Positions 1-14,290 of a stretch of 64,000 nt of DNA are shown one piece after another. The stretch covers positions 1,426,001-1,490,000 of the forward strand of contig NW_027490136.1 of the NCBI RefSeq assembly GCF_050948175.1. The letters run 5' to 3'. This stretch comes from Xylocopa sonorina (taxonomy: Eukaryota; Arthropoda; Insecta; Hymenoptera; Apidae). Within the stretch, counting starts at the first letter, position 1. Every line of letters starts with the position of its first letter. The position numbers and the translations under genes are program-made. Under the pieces are notes generated by a model, which was not told the DNA's origin, made no database searches, and saw only the letters and a list, made by a program, of their open reading frames with translations.

Positions 1-7
1 TTTGCAG

Positions 8-3000
8 ATGTCTACGTATCGTAGCAATAGCTTTCTAATGCTTCTTAAAACGCGATATCGCATCTCATTTCTATGTTTCATGGTAAGATATAATATTCAT
101 TGCGAAGTGTTATGCATTCCTCGTCTACGATTCAAATGAATGTAAATGCGACACTCCCTCGCTGGGAAATAGCGTTTGCAGAAGTCTACGTATCGTAGCA
201 ATAGAGTTCTTATGATTCTTAAAACGCGATATCGCATCTCATTTCTATGTTTCATGGTAAGATATAACATGATTTGCGAAGTGTTATGTATTCCTCGTCT
301 ACACTTCAAATGAATGTAAATGCGACACTTCCTTGCTAGGAAATAGCGATTGCAGATGTCTACGTATCGTAGCAATAGAGTTCATATGATTCTTAAAACG
401 CGATATCGCATATCATTTCTATGTTTCATGGTAAGATATAATATGATTTGCGAAGTATCATGTATTCCTCGTCTACACATCAAATGAATGTAAATGCGAC
501 ACTTCCTTGCTAGGAAATAGCGATTGCAGATGTCTACGTATCGTAGCAATAGAGTTCATATGATTCTTAAAACGCGATATCGCATCTCATTTCTATGTTT
601 CATGGTAAGATATAACATGATTTGCGAAGTGTTATGTATTCCTCGTCTACACTTCAAATGAATGTGATTGCGATACTTCCTCGCTAGGAAATAGCGTTTG
701 CAGATGTCTACGTATCGTAGCAATAGCTTTCTGATGCTTCTTAAAACGCGATATCGCATCTCATTTCTATGTTTCATGGTAAGATATAATATTCATTGCG
801 AATTGTTATGCATTCCTCGTCTACGATTCATATGAATGTAAATGCGACACTTCCTCGCTAGGAAATACCGTTTGCAGATGTCTACGTATCGTAGCAATAG
901 CTTTCTAGTGCTTCTTAAAACGAGATATCGCATCTCATTTCTATGTTTTATGGTAAGATATAACATGATTTGCGAAGTGTTATGTATTCCTCGTCTACAC
1001 TTCAAATGAATGTAAATGCGATACTTCCTCGCTAGGAAATAGCGTTTGCAGATGTCTACGTATCGTAGCAATAGCTTTCTGATGCTTCTTAAAACGCGAT
1101 ATCGCATCTCATTTCTGTGTTTCATGGTAAGATATAATATTCATTGCGAAGTGTCACGTATTCGTCGTCTACACTTCAAATGAATGTGAATGCGACACTT
1201 CCTCGCTAGGAAATAGCGTTTGCAGATGTCTACGTATCGTAGCAATAGAGTTCTAATGCTTCTTAAAACGCGATATCGCATCTCATTTCTATGTTTCATG
1301 GTAAGATATAATATTCATTGCGAAGTGTTATGCATTCCTCGTCTACGATTCAAATGAATGTAAATGCGACACTTCCTCGCTAGGAAATAGCGTTTGCAAA
1401 TGTCTACCTATCGTAGCAATAGTGTTCTAATGCTTCTTAAAACGCGATATCGCATCTCATTTCTATGTTTCATGGTAAGATATAATATGATTTGCGAAGT
1501 ATCATGTATTCCTCGACTACACTTCAAATGAATGTGAATGCGACACTTCCTCGCTAGGAAACAGCGTTTGCAGATGTCTACGTATCGTAGCAATAGCTTT
1601 CTAATGCTTCTTAAAACGCGGTATCGCATCTCATTTCTATGTTTCATGGTAAGATATAATATTCAATGCGAAGAGTTATGCATTCCTCGTCTACGATTCA
1701 AATGAATGTAAATGCGACACTTCCTCGCTAGGAAATAGCGTTTGCAAATGTCTACCTATCGTAGCAATAGTGTTCTAATGCTTCTTAAAACGCGATATCG
1801 CATCTCATTTCTATGTTTCATGGTAAGATATAATATGATTTGCGAAGTATCATGTATTCCTCGTCTACACTTCAAGTGAATGTGAATGCGACACTTCCTC
1901 GCTAGGAAACAGCGTTTGCAGATGTCTACATATCGTAGCAATAGAGTTCTAATGCTTCTTAAAACGCGATATCGCATCTCATTTCTATGTTTCATGGTAA
2001 GATATAATATGATTTGCGAAGTGTTATGTATTCCTCGCCTACACTTCAACTGAATGTAAATGCGACACTTCTTTGCTAGGAAATAGCGTTTGCAAATGTC
2101 TACGTATCGTAGCAATAGAGTTCAAATGCTTCTTAAAACGCGATATCGCATCTCATTTCTATGTTTCATGGTAAGATATAATATGATTTGCGAAGTACCA
2201 TGTATTCCTCGTCTACACTTCAAATGAATGTAAATGCGACACTTCCTTGCAAGGAAATAGCGTTTGCAGATGTCTACGTATCGAAGCAATACAGTTCAAA
2301 TGCTTCTTAGAACGAGATATTGCATCTCATATCTATGTTTCATGATAAGATATAATATTCATTGCGAAGTGTTATGCATTCCTCGTCTACACTTCAAATG
2401 AATGTAAATGCGACACTTCCTTGCTAGGAAATAGCGATTGCAGTTGTCTACGTATCGTAGCAATAGAGTTCATATGATTCTTAAAACGCGATATCGCATA
2501 TCATTTCTATGTTTCATGGTAAGATATAATATGATTTGCGAAGTATCATGTATTCCTCGTCTACACTTCAAATTAATGTAAATGCGACACTTCCTTGCTA
2601 GGAAATAGCGATTGCAGATGTCTACGTATCGTAGCAATAGAGTTCATATGATTCTTAAAACGCGATATCGCATCTCATTTCTATGTTTAATGGTAAGATA
2701 TAACATGATTTGCGAAGTGTTATGTATTCCTCGTCTACACGTCAAATGAATGTAAATGCGATACTTCCTCGCTAGGAAATAGCGTTTGCAGATGTCTACG
2801 TATCGTAGCAATAGCTTTCTAATGCTTCTTAAAACGCGATATCGCATCTCATTTCTATGTTTCATGGTAAGATATAATATTCATTGCGAAGTGTTATGCA
2901 TTCCTCGTCTACGATTCAAATGAATGTAAATGCGACACTTCCTCGCTGGGAAATAGCGTTTGCAGAAGTCTACGTATCGTAGCAATAGAGTTCTTATGAT

Positions 3001-4920
3001 TCTTAAAACGCGATATCGCATCTCATTTCTATGTTTCATGGTAAGATATAACATGATTTGCGAAGTGTTATGTATTCCTCGTCTACACTTCAAATGAATG
3101 TAAATTCGACACTTCCTTGCTAGGAAATAGCGATTGCAGATGTCTACGTATCGTAGCAATAGAGTTCATATGATTCTTAAAACGCGATATCGCATATCAT
3201 TTCTATGTTTCATGGTAAGATATAATATGATTTGCGAAGTATCATGTATTCCTCGTCTACACTTCAAATGAATGTAAATGCGACACTTCCTTGCTAGGAA
3301 ATAGCGATTGCAGATGTCTACGTATCGTAGCAATAGAGTTCATATGATTCTTAAAAGGCGATATCGCATCTCATTTCTATGTTTCATGGTAAGGTATAAT
3401 ATGATATGCGAAGTGTTATGTATTCCTCGTCTACACTTCAAATGAATGTAAATGTGACATTTCCTTGCAACGAAATAGCGTTTGCAGATGTCTACGTATC
3501 GTAGCAATAGAGTTCTTATGATTCTTAAAACGCGATATCGCATCTCATTTCTATGTTTCATGGTAAGACATAATATGATTTGCGAAGTGTCATGTATTCC
3601 TCGTCTACACTTCAAATGAATGTAAATGCGACACTTCCTTGCTAGGAAATAGCGTCTGCAGATGTCTAGGTATCGTAGCAACAGAGTTCTAATGCTTCTT
3701 AAAACTCGATATCGCATCTCATTTCTATGTTTCATGGTAAGATGTAATATGATTTGCGAAGTGTTATGTATTCCTCGTCTACACTTCAAATGAATGTGAA
3801 TGCGACACTTCCTCGCTAGGAAATAGCGTTTGCAGATGTCTACGTATCGTAGCAATAGAGTTCTAATGCTTCTTAAAACGCGATATCGCATCTCATTTCT
3901 ATGTTTCATGATAAGATATAATATTCATTGCGAAGTGTTATGCATTCCTCGTCTACGATTCAAATGAATGTAAATGCGACACTTCCTCGCTAGGAAATAG
4001 CGTTTGCAAATGTCTACCTATCGTAGCAATAGTGTTCTAATGCTTCTTAAAACGCGATATCGCATCTCATTTCTATGTTTCATGGTAAGATATAATATGT
4101 TTTGCGAAGTATCATGTATTCCTCGTCTACAATTCAAATGAATGTGAATGCGACACTTCCTCGCTAGGAAACAGCGTTTGCAGATGTCTACATATCGTAG
4201 CAATAGAGTTCTAATGCTTCTTAAAACGCGATATCGCATCTCATTTCTATGTTTCATGGTAAGATATAATATGATTTGCGAAGTGTTATGTATTCCTCGC
4301 CTACACTTCAACTGAATGTAAATGCGACACTTCTTTGCTAGGAAATAGCGTTTGCAAATGTCTACGTATCGTAGCAATAGCTTTCTAATGCTTCTTAAAA
4401 CGCGATATCGCATCTCATTTCTATGTTTCATGGTAAGATATAATATTCATTGCGAAGTGTTATGCATTCCTCGTCTACGATTCAAATGAATGTAAATGCG
4501 ACACTTCCTCGCTGGGAAATAGCGTTTGCAGAAGTCTACGTATCGCAGCAATAGAGTTCTTATGATTCTTAAAACGCGATATCGCATCTCATTTCTATGT
4601 TTCATGGTAAGATATAACATGATTTGCGAAGTGTTATGTATTCCTCGTCTACACTTCAAATGAATGTAAATGCGACACTTTCTTGCTAGGAAATAGCGAT
4701 TGCAGATGTCTACGTATCGTAGCAATAGAGTTCATATGATTCTTAAAACGCGATATCGCATATCATTTCTATGTTTCATGGTAAGATATAATATGATTTG
4801 CGAAGTATCATGTATTCCTCGTCTACACTTCAAATGAATGTAAATGCGACACTTCCTTGCTAGGAAATAGCGATTGCAGATGTCTACGTATCGTAGCAAT
4901 AGAGTTCATATGATTCTTAA
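8..4920. repeat. Dispersed block of about 570 bp repeated at 8, 2792 and 4358
   Basis: A block of a little over three monomers occurs at about 8-572, 2785-3356 and 4351-4920. Offsets are 2784 bp (16 monomers) and 1566 bp (9 monomers). Shared rare variants are CTCGCTGGGAAATAGC and TTTGCAGAAGTCTACG, found in all three copies. Between the first two copies I saw about three single-base differences over some 560 bp. A related overlap at offset 2088 bp (12 monomers) links 312-777 with 2400-2865, and a 2262-bp offset (13 monomers) links 1756-2115 with 4018-4377. The different offsets show layered rather than single-step duplication. Confidence 0.75.
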
Positions 4921-6369
4921 AACGCGATATCGCATCTCATTTCTATGTTTTATGGTAAGATATAACATGATTTGCGAAGTGTTATGTATTCCTCGTCTAC
5001 ACTTCAAATGAATGTAAATGCGATACTTCCTTGCTAGGAAATAGCGATTGCAGATGTCTACGTATCGTAGCAATAGCTTTCTAATGCTTCTTAAAACGCG
5101 ATATCGCATCTCATTTCTATGTTTTATGGTAAGATATAACATGATTTGCGAAGTGTTATGTATTCCTCGTCTACACTTCAAGTGAATGTAAATGCGATAC
5201 TTCCTCGATAGGAAATAGCGTTTGCAGATGTCTACTTATCGTACCAATAGCTTTCTAATGCTGCTTAAAACGCGATATCACATCTCATTTCTATGTTTCA
5301 TGGTAAGATATAATATTCATTGCGAAGTGTTATGCATTCCTCGTCTACGATTCAAATGAATGTAAATGCGACACTTCCTCGCTAGGAAATAGCGTTTGCA
5401 AATGTCTACGTAACGTAGCAATAGAGTTCTTATGATTCTTAAAACGCGATATCGCATCTCAATTCTATGTTTCATGGTAAGATATAACATGATTTGCGAA
5501 GTGTTATGTATTCCTCGTCTACACTTCAAATGAATGTGAATGCGATACTTCCTCGCTAGGAAATAGCGTTTGCAGATGTCTACGTATCGTAGCAATAGCT
5601 TTCTAGTGCTTCTTAAAACGCGATATCGCATCTCATTTCTATGTTTTATGGTAAGATATAACATGATTTGCTAAGTGTTATGTATTCCTCGTCTACACTT
5701 CAAATGAATGTGAATGCGATACTTCCTCGCTAGGAAATAGCGTTTGCAGATGTCTACGTATCGTTAGCAATAGCTTTCTAATGCTTCTTAAAACGCGATA
5801 TCGCATCTCATTTCTATGTTTCAAGGTAAGATTCAATATGATTTGCGAAGTATCATGTATTCCTCGTCTACACTTCAAACGAATGTAAATGCGACACTTC
5901 CTTGCTAGGAAATAGCGTTTGCAGATGTCTACGTATCGTAGCAATAGCTTTCTAATGCTCCTTAAAACGCGATATCGCATCTCATTTCTATGTTTCATGG
6001 TAAGATATAATATGATTTGCGAAGTGTTATGTATTCCTCGTCTACACTTCAAATGAATGTGAATGCGACACTTCCTCGCTAGGAAATAGCGTTTGCAGAT
6101 GTCTACGTATCGTAGCAATAGAGTTCTAATGCTTCTTAAAACGCGATATCGCATCTCATTTCTATGTTTCATGATAAGATATAATATTCATTGCGAAGTG
6201 TTATGCATTCCTCGTCTACGATTCAAATGAATGTAAATGCGACACTTCCTCGCTAGGAAATAGCGTTTGCAAATGTCTACCTATCGTAGCAATATAGTTC
6301 TAATGCTTCTTAAAACGCGGTATCGCATCTCATTTCTATGTTTCATGGTAAGATATAATATGATTTACG

Positions 6370-8797
6370 AAGTGTTATGTATTCCTCGCCTACACTTCAA
6401 ATGAATGTAAATGCGACACTTCTTTGCTAGGAAATAGCGCTTGCAAATGTCTACGTATCGTAGCAATAGAGTTCAAATGCTTCTTAAAACGTGATATCGC
6501 ATCTCATTTCTATGTTTCATGGTAAGATATAATATGATTTGCGAAGTATCATGTATTCCTCGTCTACACTTCAAATGAATGTAAATGCGACACTTCCTTG
6601 CAAGGAAATAGCGTTTGCAGATGTCTACGTATCGAAGCAATAGAGTTCAAATGCTTCTTAAAACGAGATATTGCATCTCATATCTATGTTTCATGATAAG
6701 ATATAATATTCATTGCGAAGTGTTATGCATTCCTCGTCTACGATTGAAATGAATGTAAATGCGACACTTCCTTGCTAGGAAATAGCGTTTGCAGATGTCT
6801 ACGTATCGTAGCGATAGAGTTTTTATGATTCATAAAAAGGCGATATCGCATCTCATTTCTATGTTTGAAGGTAAGATATAACATGATTTGCGAAGTGTTA
6901 TGTATTCCTCGTCTACACTTCAAATGAATGTGAATGCGATACTTCCTCGCTAGGAAATAGCGTTTGCAGATGTCTACGTATCGTAGCAATAGCATTCTAG
7001 TGCTTCTTAAAACGCGATATCGCATCTCATTTCTATGGTTTATGGTAAGATATAACATGATTTGCGAAGTGTTATGTATCCCTCGTCTACGATTCAAATG
7101 AATGTAAATGCGACACTTCCTCGCTAGGAAATAGCGTTTGCAGATGTCTACGTATCGTTAGCAATAGCTTTCTAATGCTTCTTAAAACGCGATATCGCAT
7201 CTCATTTCTATGTTTCAAGGTAAGATTCAATATGATTTGCGAAGTATCATGTATTCCTCGTCTACACTTCAAACGAATGTAAATGCGACACTTCCTTGCT
7301 AGGAAATAGCGTTTGCAGATGTCTACGTATCGTAGCAATAGCTTTCTAATGCTCCTTAAAACGCGATATCGAATCTCATTTCTATGTTTCATGGTAAGAT
7401 ATAATATGATTTGCGAAGTGTTATGTATTCCTCGTCTACACTTCAAATGAATGTGAATGCGACACTTCCTCGCTAGGAAATAGCGTTTGCAGATGTCTAC
7501 GTATCGTAGCAATAGAGTTCTAATGCTTCTTAGAACGCGATATCGCATCTCATTTCTATGTTTCATGGTAAGATATAATATGATTTGCGAAGTGTTATGT
7601 ATTCCTCGCCTACACTTCAAATGAATGTAAATGCGACACTTCTTTGCTAGGAAATAGCGCTTGCAAATGTCTACGTATCGTAGCAATAGAGTTCAAATGC
7701 TTCTTAAAACGCGATATCGCATCTCATTTCTATGTTTCATGGTAAGATATAATATGATTTGCGAAGTATCATGTATTCCTCGTCTACACTTCAAATGAAT
7801 GTAAATGCGACACTTCCTTGCAAGGAAATAGCGTTTGCAGATGTCTACGTATCGAAGCAATAGAGTTCAAATGCTTCTTAAAACGAGATATTGCATCTCA
7901 TATCTATGTTTCATGATAAGATATAATATTCATTGCGAAGTGTTATGCATTCCTCGTCTACGATTGAAATGAATGTAAATGCGACACTTCCTTGCTAGGA
8001 AATAGCGTTTGCAGATGTCTACGTATCGTAGCGATAGAGTTTTTATGATTCATAAAAAGGCGATATCGCATCTCATTTCTATGTTTGAAGGTAAGATATA
8101 ACATGATTTGCGAAGTGTTATGTATTCCTCGTCTACACTTCAAATGAATGTGAATGCGATACTTCCTCGCTAGGAAATAGCGTTTGCAGATGTCTACGTA
8201 TCGTAGCAATAGCATTCTAGTGCTTCTTAAAACGCGATATCGCATCTCATTTCTATGGTTTATGGTAAGATATAACATGATTTGCGAAGTGTTATGTATC
8301 CCTCGTCTACGATTCAAATGAATGTAAATGCGACACTTCCTCGCTAGGAAATAGCGTTTGCAGATGTCTACGTATCGTTAGCAATAGCTTTCTAATGCTT
8401 CTTAAAACGCGATATCGCATCTCATTTCTATGTTTCAAGGTAAGATTCAATATGATTTGCGAAGTATCATGTATTCCTCGTCTACACTTCAAACGAATGT
8501 AAATGCGACACTTCCTTGCTAGGAAATAGCGTTTGTAGATGTCTACGTATCGTAGCAATAGCTTTCTAATGCTCCTTAAAACGCGATATCGAATCTCATT
8601 TCTATGTTTCATGGTAAGATATAATATGATTTGCGAAGTGTTATGTATTCCTCGTCTACACTTCAAATGAATGTGAATGCGACACTTCCTCGCTAGGAAA
8701 TAGCGTTTGCAGATGTCTACGTATCGTAGCAATAGAGTTCTAATGCTTCTTAGAACGCGATATCGCATCTCATTTCTATGTTTCATGGTAAGATATA
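6370..8797. repeat. Tandem 1220-bp (7-monomer) duplication
   Basis: Copy 1 is about 6370-7589 and copy 2 about 7590-8797. The offset is 1220 bp, which is seven monomers plus two bases. Part of the excess comes from the GTTAGC insertion. Shared rare variants include TTTATGATTCATAAAAAGGC, TTTCAAGGTAAGATTCAAT and TCTTTGCTAGGAAATAGCGC. Before copy 1, near 5822, the TTTCAAGGTAAGATTCAAT variant occurs a further time at an offset of 1394 bp, so this block derives from an older local duplication. Confidence 0.8.
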
Positions 8798-9766
8798 ACA
8801 TGATTTGCGAAGTGTTATGTATTCCTCGTCTACACTTCAAATGAATGTAAATGCGATACTTCCTTGCTAGGAAATAGCGATTGCAGATGTCTACGTATCG
8901 TAGCAATAGCTTTCTAATGCTTCTTAAAACGCGATATCGCATCTCATTTCAATGTTTTATGGTAAGATATAACATGATTTGCGAAGTGTTATGTATTCCT
9001 CGTCTACACTTCAAATGAATGTGATTGCGATACTTCCTCGCTAGGAAATAGCGTTTGCAGATGTCTACGTATCGTTAGCAATAGCTTTCTAATGCTTCTT
9101 AAAACGCGATATCGCATCTCATTTCTATGTTTCATGGTAAGATATGATATGATTTGCGAAGTATCATGTATTTCTCGTCTACACTTCAAATGAATGTAAA
9201 TGCGACACTTCCTTGCAAGGAAATAGCGTTTGCAGATGTCTACGTATCGAAGTAATAGAGTTCTTATGATTCTTAAAACGCGATATTCCATCTCATTTCT
9301 ATGTTTCATGGTAAGATATAATATGATTTGCGAAGTATCATGTATTCCTCGTCTACACTTCAAATGAATGTAAATGCGACACTTCCTTGCAAGGAAATAG
9401 CGTTTGCAGGTGTCTACGTATCGAAGCAATAGAGTTCAAATGCTTCTTAAAACGAGATATTGCTTCTCATATCTATGTTTCATGATAAGATATAATATTC
9501 ATTGCGAAGTGTTATGCATTCCTCGTCTACGATTCGAATGAATGTAAATGCGACACTTCCTTGCTAGGAAATAGCGATTGCAGATGTCTACGTATCGTAG
9601 CAATAGAGTTCATATGATTCTTAAAACGCGATATCGCATCTCATTTCTATGTTTCATGGTAAGACATAATATGATATGCGAAGTGTTATGTATTCCACGT
9701 CTACACTTCAAATGAATGTAAATGTGACATTTCCTTGCAACGAAATAGCGTTTGCAGATGTCTACT

Positions 9767-12028
9767 TATCGTAGCAATAGAGTTCTTATGATACATAAAC
9801 GCGATATCGCATCTCATTTCTATGTTTCATGGTAAGACATAATATGATTTGCGAAGTGTCATGTATTCCTCGTCTATACTACAAATGAATGTAAATGCGA
9901 CACTTCCTTGCTAGGAAATAGCGTCTGCAGATGTCTACGTATCGTAGCAATAGAGTTCTAATGCTTCTTAGAACGCGATATCGCATCTCATTTCTATGTT
10001 TCATGGTAAGATATAATATGATTTGCGAAGTGTTATGTATTCCTCGTCTACACCTCAAATGAATGTGAATGCGATACTTCCTCGCTAGGAAATAGCTTTT
10101 GCAGATGTCTACGTATCGTAGCAATAGCTTTCTAGTGCTTCTTAGAACGCGATACCGCATCCCATTTCTATGTTTCATGGTAAGACATAATATGATTTGC
10201 GAAGTGTCATGTATTCCTCGTCTACACTTCAAATGAATGTAAATGCGACACTTCCTTGCTAGGAAATAGCGTCTGCAGATGTCTAGGTATCGTAGCAATA
10301 GAGTTCTAATGCTTCTTAAAGCGCGATATCCCATCTCATTTCTATGTTTCTTGGTAAGATATAATATGATTTGCGAAGTATCATGTATTCCTCGTCTACA
10401 CTTCAAATGAATGTAAATGCGACACTTCCTTGCTAGGAAATAGCGTCTGCAGATGTCTAGGTATCGTAGCAATAGAGTTCTAATGCTTCTTAAAACTCGA
10501 TATCGCATCTCATTTCTATGTTTCATGGTAAGATGTAACATGATTTGCGAAGTGTTATGTATTCCTCGTCTACACTTCAAATGAATGTGAATGCGATACT
10601 TCCTCGCTAGGAAATAGCGTTTGCAGATGCCTACGTATCGTTAGCAATAGCTTTCTAATGCTTCTTAAAACGCGATATCGCATCTCATTTCTATGTTTCA
10701 TGGTAAGATATAATATGATTTGCGAAGTGTCATGTATTCCTCGTCTACACTTCAAATGAATGTAAATGCGACACTTCCTTGCAAGGAAATAGCGTTTGCA
10801 GATGTCTACGTATCGTAGCAATAGAGTTCTTATGATTCTTAAAACGCGATATCGCATCTCATTTCTATGTTTCATGGTAAGATATAATATGCTTTGCGAA
10901 GTGGTATGTATTCCTCGTCTACACTTCAAATGAATGTAAATGCGACACTTCCTTGCTAGGAAATAGCGTTTGCAAATGTATACCTATCATAGCGATAGTG
11001 TTCTAATGCTTCTTAAAACGCGATATCGCATCTCATTTCTATGTTTCATGGTAAGATATGATATGATTTGCGAAGTATCATGTATTCCTCGTCTACACTT
11101 CAAATGAATGTAAATGCGACACTTCCTTGCAAGGAAATAGCGTTTGCAGATGTCTACGTATCGAAGCAATAGAGTTCAAATGCTTCTTAAAACGAGATAT
11201 TGCATCTCATATCTATGTTTCATGATAAGATATAATATTCATTGCGAAGTGTTATGCATTCCTCGTCTACGATACAAATGAATGTAAATGCGACACTTCC
11301 TTGCAAGGAAATAGCGTTTGCAGATGTCTACGTATCGTAGCAATAGAGTTCTTATGATTCTTGAAACGCGATATCGCATCTCATTTCTGTGTTTCATGGT
11401 AAGATATAATATGATTTGCGAAGAATCATGTATTCCTCGTCTACACTTCAAATGAATGTAAATGCGACACTTCCTTGCTAGGAAATAGCGTCTGCAGATG
11501 TCTAGGTATCGTAGCAATAGAGTTCTAGTGCTTCTTAAAATGCCATATCGCATCTCATTTCTATGTTTCATGGTAATATATAATATGATTTGCGAAGAGT
11601 TATGTATTCCTCGACTACACTTCAAATAAATGTAAATGCGACACTTCTTTGCTAGGAAATAGCGTTTGCAAATGTCTACCTATCGTAGCAATAGTGTTCT
11701 AATGCTTCTTATAGCGCGATATCGCATCTCATTTCTATGTTTCATGGTAATATATAATATGATTTACGAAGAGTTATGTATTCCTCGTCTACACTTCAAA
11801 TAAATATAAATGCGACACTTCTTTGCTAGGAAATAGCGTTTGCGAATGTCTACCTATCGTAGCAATAGTGTTCTAATGCTTCTTAAAGCGCGATATCGCA
11901 TCTCATTTCTATGTTTCATGGTAAGATATAATATTCATTGCGAAGTGTTATGCATTCCTCGTCTACGATTCAAATGAATGTAAATGCGACACTTCCTCGC
12001 TAGGAAATAGCGTTTGCAAATGTCTACC
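9767..12028. repeat. 2262-bp (13-monomer) higher-order repeat, copy 1
   Basis: This is the first copy of an exact 13 x 174 bp tandem unit. Every landmark I compared recurs 2262 bp later, including the rare strings TTATGATACATAAACGCG, TCTATACTACAAATG, AATGCCATATCGC and CTTCTTATAGCGCG. The peptides encoded on the minus strand are identical in both copies. Immediately before 9767 the sequences diverge (TCTACTTATC here, TCTACCTATC before copy 2), which fixes the left edge within a few bases. Confidence 0.9.
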
Positions 12029-14290
12029 TATCGTAGCAATAGAGTTCTTATGATACATAAACGCGATATCGCATCTCATTTCTATGTTTCATGGTAAGAC
12101 ATAATATGATTTGCGAAGTGTCATGTATTCCTCGTCTATACTACAAATGAATGTAAATGCGACACTTCCTTGCTAGGAAATAGCGTCTGCAGATGTCTAC
12201 GTATCGTAGCAATAGAGTTCTAATGCTTCTTAGAACGCGATATCGCATCTCATTTCTATGTTTCATGGTAAGATATAATATGATTTGCGAAGTGTTATGT
12301 ATTCCTCGTCTACACCTCAAATGAATGTGAATGCGATACTTCCTCGCTAGGAAATAGCTTTTGCAGATGTCTACGTATCGTAGCAATAGCTTTCTAGTGC
12401 TTCTTAGAACGCGATACCGCATCCCATTTCTATGTTTCATGGTAAGACATAATATGATTTGCGAAGTGTCATGTATTCCTCGTCTACACTTCAAATGAAT
12501 GTAAATGCGACACTTCCTTGCTAGGAAATAGCGTCTGCAGATGTCTAGGTATCGTAGCAATAGAGTTCTAATGCTTCTTAAAGCGCGATATCCCATCTCA
12601 TTTCTATGTTTCTTGGTAAGATATAATATGATTTGCGAAGTATCATGTATTCCTCGTCTACACTTCAAATGAATGTAAATGCGACACTTCCTTGCTAGGA
12701 AATAGCGTCTGCAGATGTCTAGGTATCGTAGCAATAGAGTTCTAATGCTTCTTAAAACTCGATATCGCATCTCATTTCTATGTTTCATGGTAAGATGTAA
12801 CATGATTTGCGAAGTGTTATGTATTCCTCGTCTACACTTCAAATGAATGTGAATGCGATACTTCCTCGCTAGGAAATAGCGTTTGCAGATGCCTACGTAT
12901 CGTTAGCAATAGCTTTCTAATGCTTCTTAAAACGCGATATCGCATCTCATTTCTATGTTTCATGGTAAGATATAATATGATTTGCGAAGTGTCATGTATT
13001 CCTCGTCTACACTTCAAATGAATGTAAATGCGACACTTCCTTGCAAGGAAATAGCGTTTGCAGATGTCTACGTATCGTAGCAATAGAGTTCTTATGATTC
13101 TTAAAACGCGATATCGCATCTCATTTCTATGTTTCATGGTAAGATATAATATGCTTTGCGAAGTGGTATGTATTCCTCGTCTACACTTCAAATGAATGTA
13201 AATGCGACACTTCCTTGCTAGGAAATAGCGTTTGCAAATGTATACCTATCATAGCGATAGTGTTCTAATGCTTCTTAAAACGCGATATCGCATCTCATTT
13301 CTATGTTTCATGGTAAGATATGATATGATTTGCGAAGTATCATGTATTCCTCGTCTACACTTCAAATGAATGTAAATGCGACACTTCCTTGCAAGGAAAT
13401 AGCGTTTGCAGATGTCTACGTATCGAAGCAATAGAGTTCAAATGCTTCTTAAAACGAGATATTGCATCTCATATCTATGTTTCATGATAAGATATAATAT
13501 TCATTGCGAAGTGTTATGCATTCCTCGTCTACGATACAAATGAATGTAAATGCGACACTTCCTTGCAAGGAAATAGCGTTTGCAGATGTCTACGTATCGT
13601 AGCAATAGAGTTCTTATGATTCTTGAAACGCGATATCGCATCTCATTTCTGTGTTTCATGGTAAGATATAATATGATTTGCGAAGAATCATGTATTCCTC
13701 GTCTACACTTCAAATGAATGTAAATGCGACACTTCCTTGCTAGGAAATAGCGTCTGCAGATGTCTAGGTATCGTAGCAATAGAGTTCTAGTGCTTCTTAA
13801 AATGCCATATCGCATCTCATTTCTATGTTTCATGGTAATATATAATATGATTTGCGAAGAGTTATGTATTCCTCGACTACACTTCAAATAAATGTAAATG
13901 CGACACTTCTTTGCTAGGAAATAGCGTTTGCAAATGTCTACCTATCGTAGCAATAGTGTTCTAATGCTTCTTATAGCGCGATATCGCATCTCATTTCTAT
14001 GTTTCATGGTAATATATAATATGATTTACGAAGAGTTATGTATTCCTCGTCTACACTTCAAATAAATATAAATGCGACACTTCTTTGCTAGGAAATAGCG
14101 TTTGCGAATGTCTACCTATCGTAGCAATAGTGTTCTAATGCTTCTTAAAGCGCGATATCGCATCTCATTTCTATGTTTCATGGTAAGATATAATATTCAT
14201 TGCGAAGTGTTATGCATTCCTCGTCTACGATTCAAATGAATGTAAATGCGACACTTCCTCGCTAGGAAATAGCGTTTGCAAATGTCTACC
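12029..14290. repeat. 2262-bp (13-monomer) higher-order repeat, copy 2
   Basis: This is the second tandem copy of the 13-monomer unit, directly abutting the first. I saw no substitution between the copies in the stretches compared. Similarity runs about 20 bases past 14290 into the next monomer and then stops (ATGCTTCTTAAAACGAG here, TTATGATACATAAAC at the start of the unit). Near-identity over 2.26 kb indicates a recent unequal exchange, or alternatively an assembly artefact. Confidence 0.9.
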
